NCBI RefSeq assembly: GCF_029784155.1
Contig: NC_073693.1
Coordinates: 316,632,351-316,696,350 of the forward strand
DNA: 64,000 nt
Direction of reading: 5' to 3'
Source: Uranotaenia lowii
Taxonomy: Eukaryota; Arthropoda; Insecta; Diptera; Culicidae
This document shows, piece after piece, positions 57,993 to 64,000 of the stretch. The position numbers and the translations under genes are program-made. Below the pieces are notes generated by a model. That model was not told the origin of the DNA. It saw only the letters and a program-made list of their open reading frames with translations, and searched no databases. Each line of letters opens with the position of its first letter. Position 1 is the stretch's first letter.

Positions 57993-60636
57993 ATGTTTAA
58001 ATATTATGAATTGGAACGCTAGATCTTTGCTGGCTAACCAAGATGAATTCTTTTTATTTTTGAAAACTCAAAACATACATATTGCTGCCATCACTGAAAC
58101 TTTTTTAAAGCCAGACAATAACTTGAAAAGCAATGCTTTCTTTAAAATTTTGCGAAATGATCGACTTGATCGACAAGGTGGGGGTGTAGCTATTGTCATC
58201 AATAGTCGTCTCAAATTTAGACTTCTTCCTTCTTTCAATACAAAAGTCTTAGAAACAATTGGAATTGAATTAGAAACTTCTATGGGGAAAATTAAAATTA
58301 TTGCCGCATATTTGCCTTTTCAATGTAGCGGTGAACAGAAAAATTTTTTGAAGGGAGATTTACAAAAACTCACCAGAAATAAATATAATTTTTTTATTAT
58401 TGGTGACTTCAATGCAAAACACCGATCTTGGAATAATATTTCATCAAATTCAAATGGGAATATTTTGTTTAATGACTGCTCTGCAGGTTATTATACTGTT
58501 GAATATCCTAATGGGCATACTTGTTTTTCTTCAATTAGAAATCCCTCCACAATTGATTTGGTTCTAACCGATTTAGGCGAGCATTGTAGTCAATTAGTTA
58601 CTCATGCGGACCTCGATTCAGACCACCTTCCAGTAACATTTTCTTTATCCCAAAGTCCCATTGAAAACCCTTTAAAATCAACTTTTAACTTTCAAAAGGC
58701 TAACTGGGAGCGATATATGAATTTTATTGAACGTAATTTAGATGTAAACGTTCCATTGAATTCAATAAAAGATATTGATTTGGCTGTAGAAAATTTGACA
58801 ACTTCAATAGTCAATGCTAGAGCCGCTTCAATACCTAAAGTTAAACATAAATTTAATCAACCTTTAATTGATGATGATCTTCAGTTTTTGATACGACTGA
58901 AAAACATTCGTCGACGCCAATATCAACGTACTAGGGATCCTTATTTGAAATTAATTTATTGCGACCTTCAAAAAGAGATCAAACGTCGTTTAAATTTCAT
59001 TCGTAATGAAAATTTTGCTAAAGCAGTAGAGGACATAAAACCCTACTCAAAGCCGTTTTGGAAATTAACTAAAATTCTAAAAAAGCCCCAGAAGCCAATT
59101 CCTACTTTGAAAGATGGGGATAAACTTCTTTTAACTAATTCAGAAAAAGCTCAAAAATTAGCCCAACAATTTGAGTCTGCTCATGATTTTAATTTAAACG
59201 TTGTAAGTCCAATTGATGCTCAAATTTCCCTAGAATTTGATGATATTCTTTCTAAGCAAATTGTGTTTGAAAGTTCTTGTGAGACAAATATTGATGAACT
59301 TAAATTGATTTTCAAAAAATTTAAAAATATGAAAGCCCCGGGGGAAGATGGGATTTTCTATATTCTTATTAAAAAGTTGCCTGAAAACACTTTAAATTTT
59401 TTAGTTAAAATCTTCAATAAATGTTTTCACTTGGCTTATTTTCCCAATAAATGGAAAAATGCCAAAGTAACTCCAATTTTGAAACCTGGAAAAAGTGCTT
59501 CAGAGCCTTCAAGTTATCGACCAATTAGTTTGCTTCCTTCTTTAAGTAAACTATTTGAGAGAGTTATTTTGAATAGAATGATGATTCACATTAATCAGAA
59601 TTCTATTTTCCCTGATGAACAATTTGGTTTTCGTCATGGACATTCTACTACACATCAACTTTTGAGTGTAACTAATATGATTAACGCTAGCAAATCTGAG
59701 GGTTATTCAACTGGTGTTGCTCTTCTTGATATTGAAAAAGCTTTTGACAGTGTTTGGCACAAAGGTTTAGTAGCTAAATTAGCTCGATTTGATTTTCCTG
59801 TATATCTCACCAAAATTATTCAAAATTATTTGACTAGTCGAACTTTGCAAGTAAGCTATCAAAATTCATGCTCTGAAAGGATACCTATTAGAGCTGGTGT
59901 CCCTCAGGGTTGTATACTTGGGCCTATTTTATACAATATTTTTACTTCTGATCTTCCTGATGTCCCAGAAGGAAAAGGTAGAAGATTATTTGCTGACGAT
60001 ACTTTGCTTTCAGCCAAAGGTCGAAATTTACGGGTGGTACGCAGTAGATTGCAACAAAATTTAAATTCCTTTTTGAATTACTTGAAAATGTGGAAAATTT
60101 CTCCTAACGCTTCCAAAACTCAACTTATTTTATTTCCCCATAAGCCAAGAGCAAATTTTTTAAAACCTAATGTAAATCATTCCATAACTTTTAATGGGGT
60201 TTCTTTAGAATGGTCTGATCACGTGAAGTACTTGGGACTCACACTTGATCGGAACCTTTCTTTTAAGAATCACATTGAAGATATTCAATCTAAATGTAAT
60301 AAATACACTAAATCTCTTTATTCTCTCATCAACAGGAAATCCCGACTTTGCCTGAAGAATAAGATGCTTATTTACAAGCAAGTCTTCCGACCAGCGATAA
60401 TGTATGCAGTTCCGATTTGGTCTAGCTGCTGCGCGACGAGGAAGAAAGCCATCCAGAGGATTCAGAACAAGGTTCTGAAAATGATTTTGCGGCTTCCACC
60501 TTGGCACAGCACCGAAGATCTTCATCGGATTGCAGGCATTGAATCTATCGAAGAGATGGCCAACAAAATCATCTCCAACTTCAGAGGCAAATCGATGCAG
60601 TCTTCCATCGCAGAGATTCGCTCTCTCTACAATTAG
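57979..60636 (+). CDS. Jockey ORF2, endonuclease-reverse transcriptase
   Basis: 885 residues, beginning at an ATG 14 nt inside the end of ORF1 in another frame, so translation likely uses termination-reinitiation. The N-terminal apurinic-type endonuclease has NWNARSL (11-17), catalytic E40 in AAITETFLK, IGDFNAKHRSW near 140-150, and D215/H216 in DSDHLPVTF. The reverse transcriptase has KVTPILKPGK, SSYRPISLLPSLSKLFERVI, FGFRHGHST, DIEKAFDSVWH (from 584), AGVPQGCILGPILYN and catalytic FADD (671-674), followed by KYLGLTLDRNLSF. All catalytic residues expected for endonuclease and RT are present. It nicks target DNA and copies the element RNA in place. Confidence 0.95.
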   Translation: MDPNRCLNIMNWNARSLLANQDEFFLFLKTQNIHIAAITETFLKPDNNLKSNAFFKILRNDRLDRQGGGVAIVINSRLKFRLLPSFNTKVLETIGIELETSMGKIKIIAAYLPFQCSGEQKNFLKGDLQKLTRNKYNFFIIGDFNAKHRSWNNISSNSNGNILFNDCSAGYYTVEYPNGHTCFSSIRNPSTIDLVLTDLGEHCSQLVTHADLDSDHLPVTFSLSQSPIENPLKSTFNFQKANWERYMNFIERNLDVNVPLNSIKDIDLAVENLTTSIVNARAASIPKVKHKFNQPLIDDDLQFLIRLKNIRRRQYQRTRDPYLKLIYCDLQKEIKRRLNFIRNENFAKAVEDIKPYSKPFWKLTKILKKPQKPIPTLKDGDKLLLTNSEKAQKLAQQFESAHDFNLNVVSPIDAQISLEFDDILSKQIVFESSCETNIDELKLIFKKFKNMKAPGEDGIFYILIKKLPENTLNFLVKIFNKCFHLAYFPNKWKNAKVTPILKPGKSASEPSSYRPISLLPSLSKLFERVILNRMMIHINQNSIFPDEQFGFRHGHSTTHQLLSVTNMINASKSEGYSTGVALLDIEKAFDSVWHKGLVAKLARFDFPVYLTKIIQNYLTSRTLQVSYQNSCSERIPIRAGVPQGCILGPILYNIFTSDLPDVPEGKGRRLFADDTLLSAKGRNLRVVRSRLQQNLNSFLNYLKMWKISPNASKTQLILFPHKPRANFLKPNVNHSITFNGVSLEWSDHVKYLGLTLDRNLSFKNHIEDIQSKCNKYTKSLYSLINRKSRLCLKNKMLIYKQVFRPAIMYAVPIWSSCCATRKKAIQRIQNKVLKMILRLPPWHSTEDLHRIAGIESIEEMANKIISNFRGKSMQSSIAEIRSLYN

Positions 60637-60876
60637 TTTAAGTTTAGGATAGCTTTAGTGTTTAGTTTAAAATATATTTTTTTTTCACTACAGGATGTTC
60701 TCCTTTATAAAAATGCTTGATTGTGCTCAGCAAATTTAAGTCGAATAAATAAATTTTAGTGATTATTAAACTATAGGGCTCTGAAAGTTCATTATTGAAC
60801 TGAACACCTAATTCAATGTATTAATGTAATATATATGTAATGATGAATTGGTACTAATAAAGATATATTAAAAAAA

Positions 60877-60889
60877 AAAGCACTAGAAT
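60877..60889. repeat. Jockey target-site duplication, right copy
   Basis: AAAGCACTAGAAT immediately after the A tail; matches 56364-56376. The base after it differs (T versus C), which sets the duplication length. Confidence 0.85.
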
Positions 60890-61100
60890 TACATTGGTTC
60901 GAAATAAATAAAAAACAAATTATAATCGATCATTTTAGTTATAAGTATAGAAAAAAAAATTCTTTCTGAATGAATTTTCCAAAAATCGGAAGGAATGCGG
61001 AATGTTGGGAAACCAAAAGTCAGTATTCGGTATATACCTATTCTTGGTTAAAAATTTCGTCAAAAATCGGTATACATACAGAAAAATCGATATGTGTGGC

Positions 61101-61360
61101 CGAACTTGCCGGATCCACGGATATTTCCGTAGATCTACGGATTTTGAGCACTTCTACGGATCTATGGATCGATGATCGAAAGATTTACATCATTTTCTAC
61201 GAATTTTCTATGGATTATTGAAAAAATTATAGGGATTCTGCGGACAAATGATAATTCGACCTGACGACCAAAAAAAAGGTCATCAAGTTTCATTTTTCCA
61301 AAATCAGGAAATTTTTCGTCAAACCTACGGATTTGAGCGGTTTTCAATCTGGCAACGCTG
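61101..61360. mobile_element. hAT-type MITE copy B
   Basis: Same family as 43870-44149: left end CGAACTTGCCGGATCC (eroded), shared internal CCGTAGATCTACGGATTTT and CTGACGACCAAAAAAA, right end ATCTGGCAACGCTG. No matching 8-bp flanks were seen, so the left end is probably mutated or lost. Confidence 0.8.
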
Positions 61361-62473
61361 CCAAACTATGACGGTTCGTCGAGACAAAGCGCGTCCAAGA
61401 AAGAGCTGAAGGAGATGTACAGAGACAAATATGTCGATGTGGGGAGCATGATGAATCTAGTATGGTGGTCTCAAATGCCAAATTGCACGTTCGGCCATAT
61501 TGAAAGAAGTTTTGACAACAGGATGAAGTGTTTACGAAAAAAGGGGTTCCAGGAATGCCAGGTGTTTGAGATTAAAAAAATTTAAAAAAAAAATTGGAAA
61601 AAAGTCTTTGTTTGTCTGTGCACAAGCTTATCGTATAACAAAAATCAAAAGATTTTCAACCAAATTGGGTTTATTTTTATTTTTTTTTTAATTAAATTTA
61701 ACTTCCGAAATTACACAAGTGTTCTGCGTTTCAATGAATTCATTTTATTCGAAACACTTTTTAATATAAAATTACTATACTATTCGCACTTTAAGGATGT
61801 TTCGAAATAGCCGTAATTAACCGTGATAAAAGAAAGGGTTTTTTAAAGGTGGATCGGTTTCCCTGTTCTACAGGACCAAAACTCCATCTGGTTCTCCGAA
61901 ATAATACGTATCAGATCAAATTGCTAAATTGGATCTTCTAGAGCAGTGATGGCAACAGACGGGGGTCCTCCTGAAACAGCTGTTTTTATCTCGATGAAGA
62001 TCGGATGTTCCTGCAGGAAGGCCAGCCGCTTCTCGGACGATGGAATGCCATGCCTCGCCAGGATTCGATCCAGTTCGATGATTTTCTTTGCTTCCAGTTA
62101 CCAAACAGCTCATGGAAGAAAATAGTGTTGAATAAGCATAAATTGGTTAAAAGAAATGGATAGTAAATGTCGTCTATTCGTCGTCTATCGATCCAACCTC
62201 TTCCAGTTTAGCTGAAATGGCCGAAACATAGTTCGTATTTTTTTTTTTCGTTTCAATGAATTATATTTGCAAAATCAAAGCAAAATTTTTGTCTGAACAA
62301 TACCTTGGCAAAAGTCCGTGTTTTACAAACAAATCAGGGCACCTGGCACCCCTGCCAGCCAACAGTCAGCTGTCGAAATTTCGGCTGCGTTACGACCCTC
62401 CACCGCATCCAATCCTCGTCTACTTTTTTACCAATCTGAGACCACCATACTAGATTCATCATGGTGGGGAGAT
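61361..62473. other. Unassigned DNA
   Basis: No gene supported. Moderate GC around 61920-62110 with a 65-codon minus-strand frame lacking a known domain. Confidence 0.4.
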
Positions 62474-62481
62474 ATGCGAAA

Positions 62482-62669
62482 CAGCGTTGCCAGATCTTCG
62501 AACTTTTCCGTGGATCTACAGAGTTTTAGCACTTCAGCACGGATTATCAAATACGAATTAACGAAAGTTCTATATGACGGCCCAAAAACGTCATCAAGTT
62601 CAAAATCAGTACATTTTTCGTTTTTCGCCAAACCTACGGATTTGCGAGGTTTGCAATCTGACAACGCTG
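62482..62669. mobile_element. hAT-type MITE copy C, shortened
   Basis: Starts CAGCGTTGCCAGATCTTCG and ends ATCTGACAACGCTG. Flanks ATGCGAAA (62474-62481) and ATTCGAAG (62670-62677) match at six of eight positions, consistent with an aged 8-bp duplication. Internally deleted relative to copy A (188 versus 280 bp). Confidence 0.8.
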
Positions 62670-62677
62670 ATTCGAAG

Positions 62678-64000
62678 GCTGGCAAATTGGGCTGCCAGTT
62701 GACATTGTTTGACTTGTTAAGGAATTGACCAAAACCCTTTTCAGCTTTTTTTTTCCAAATTTGGTTAAGGTCAACAAAATACCTCTTTTGAAACACAGCT
62801 GTTGCTAAAAGAGCAGTATTAAAAAACGTAAAATAATTAAAAAAATAGGCCAAAAATTGTCAAGACTTACCCCATTACCATAAAAAAAAAATTTCCGCTC
62901 CAACCAGCATAGACAAAATATTCGTAAAAATTTCGTCACCTTCCTAATAAAGTTCCGTTGTTTTGGGTTCGGCCTGCTTCTAAGAATAAAGTTTACTCTA
63001 TACTCTTTTACAGACTTCCATACAAATGAATGTAAATCGAAGTTGTATTGGAGTTAAAGCTATCGGTTTCCCACTTTTACACATGAAAAAAAAATGAAAT
63101 ACTGTAATTGCGAACGTATCTATCACCTATACAAGTTCTTTCAGTCTCCCATCTAAAGATATGAAGATCATACAAACCTTTTATGTACCCAAATATCATA
63201 TCATGCTAAATTTGCAATTTCCTTGATTAGTTCTTTGTTGATGTAAAATGTACCTATATGACAGACTCTCTTCCCTCTCATCTATCTACTGAAAGAAGGA
63301 AAACATTCCTCGTACCAAAATCCCCTCTCTTATTAAATAAAGTTTTATTCTTTCGATAAGTTCCTAAGTTAAGCAAAAAATTGCTAGCTTTCACCCCTTT
63401 CTCCATCTTATCCCCCTCTCCCAAGATATTTTTGTCATATAGATTTAAAACATTTATTAAAGAGATTGAAATTCATCGACACATAATTTTTTTGCTTGAA
63501 TGAAACCGTTCATTGCTCTAACTTATGTTAAACTTAATAAAACCACTCCAATTTCGACAATTCCCAGAAAGGATTACTTTCCCATGTTTATCAAAGGGCC
63601 GTACTCAATAATTTCTGCAGCAAAACAAACTTTGCTAATCCATATTACAAACTAAGCAATGGGAGGCAGGGCGCCTCAAAGCCCAACTTTTCGGCAAACT
63701 TTGCAATGCGATTCCGCTTTAATCCCGGAGAGTCGTTGCATTCGGAACTATTTTCAATAACTTAAAAGCTTTTGATGAACTTAATCCACTTCAAAAAGCT
63801 CGCGCTTCGTATTTCAAACTTTTCCCATTCATCGGCTAGGGCTCAGCTAGAAGTAAGAAGTCTTAGGATGAAGCAGTGCTAAGCCAGTGATGATCCTCAA
63901 CAACTCAACAAATCTCAGCATTGAGAAAGTGCACAATCATAAAGCATCTTTTGGTCGGGGACACTTTTTCACTCTGAGCCCTGGGTATGACATTGGAATC
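62678..64000. other. Unassigned AT-rich DNA to window end
   Basis: No gene supported. 63180-63420 has wording like the 148-bp repeat at 8265-8960 (TACCCAAATATCATATCATGC, CATTCCTCGTACCAAAAT), so a diverged copy may be present. The last 350 bp (63650-64000) are somewhat GC-richer. Confidence 0.4.

Larger units (their letters stand above)
56377..60876 (+). mobile_element. Full-length Jockey-clade LINE (Juan-like)
   Basis: A 4.5-kb element with a 5' UTR of about 179 nt, ORF1, ORF2 overlapping by 14 nt, a 240-nt 3' UTR, an AATAAA signal at 60856-60861, a short A tail and a 13-bp target duplication (AAAGCACTAGAAT). Both ORFs are intact, which is unusual for an insect LINE copy and implies recent insertion. 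Domain layout and the C-terminus ending ...EIRSLYN resemble mosquito Juan elements of the Jockey clade; that family name is from general knowledge and not from a comparison. The element would be transcribed from an internal RNA polymerase II promoter in its 5' UTR. Confidence 0.93.

Overview
This window looks like AT-rich, repeat-dense intergenic and intronic DNA from a dipteran insect, most likely a mosquito. That assignment is inferred from an intact Jockey-clade LINE resembling the mosquito Juan elements, tRNA-derived SINEs with (CATA)n tails, many palindromic MITEs and arthropod-style splice sites and core promoters. Nothing is bacterial: there are no operons, ribosome-binding sites or CRISPR arrays. 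Three scaffold gaps of exactly 500 N lie at 249-748, 29552-30051 and 48797-49296.

Host genes are sparse. One small gene is complete: a two-exon secreted TIL-domain (trypsin-inhibitor-like) peptide on the minus strand at 45165-45492, with a TATA-like box, an initiator and a poly(A) signal in place. A second gene is represented only by its first coding exon (41579-41634, minus), which has a perfect splice donor and lies downstream of a tandemly duplicated TATA/initiator segment (41842-41975). Its later exons were not found; its first intron appears to start in a 210-bp satellite.

Left third (1-29 kb): a near-perfect hairpin element (1.1-2.0 kb), a GC-richer island (2.76-3.66 kb) that may be regulatory, an internally deleted LINE fragment (4.1-4.9 kb), a 148-bp tandem repeat (8.3-9.0 kb), a terminal-inverted-repeat composite with tRNA-like heads (12.8-14.0 kb), a tRNA-derived SINE with a 23-bp target-site duplication (17.0-17.5 kb), and an ORF-less 2.37-kb retroelement flanked by 24-bp duplications (26.7-29.1 kb).

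Middle (29-44.8 kb): a Ty3/Gypsy-type LTR retrotransposon on the minus strand with apparently intact gag and pol. Its two frames are separated by a 180-nt segment that has consensus splice sites and whose removal joins them in frame. Then come a 2.67-kb foldback element with 605-bp arms, a satellite block, the first coding exon, a TTAA-flanked (piggyBac-type) MITE, and a minisatellite interrupted by an hAT-type MITE with a clean 8-bp duplication, running into 540 bp of (GT)n.

Right (44.8-64 kb): the TIL gene, three MITEs, a 3.09-kb (TTATAC)n array abutting the 3' end of a decayed R1-like LINE, and a full-length 4.5-kb Jockey element (56377-60876) with intact ORF1 and ORF2, poly(A) tail and target-site duplication. 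Two more copies of the hAT MITE follow. The Jockey and Gypsy elements are the best candidates for recent or current mobility; most of the remaining sequence is decayed repeat or unassigned AT-rich DNA.
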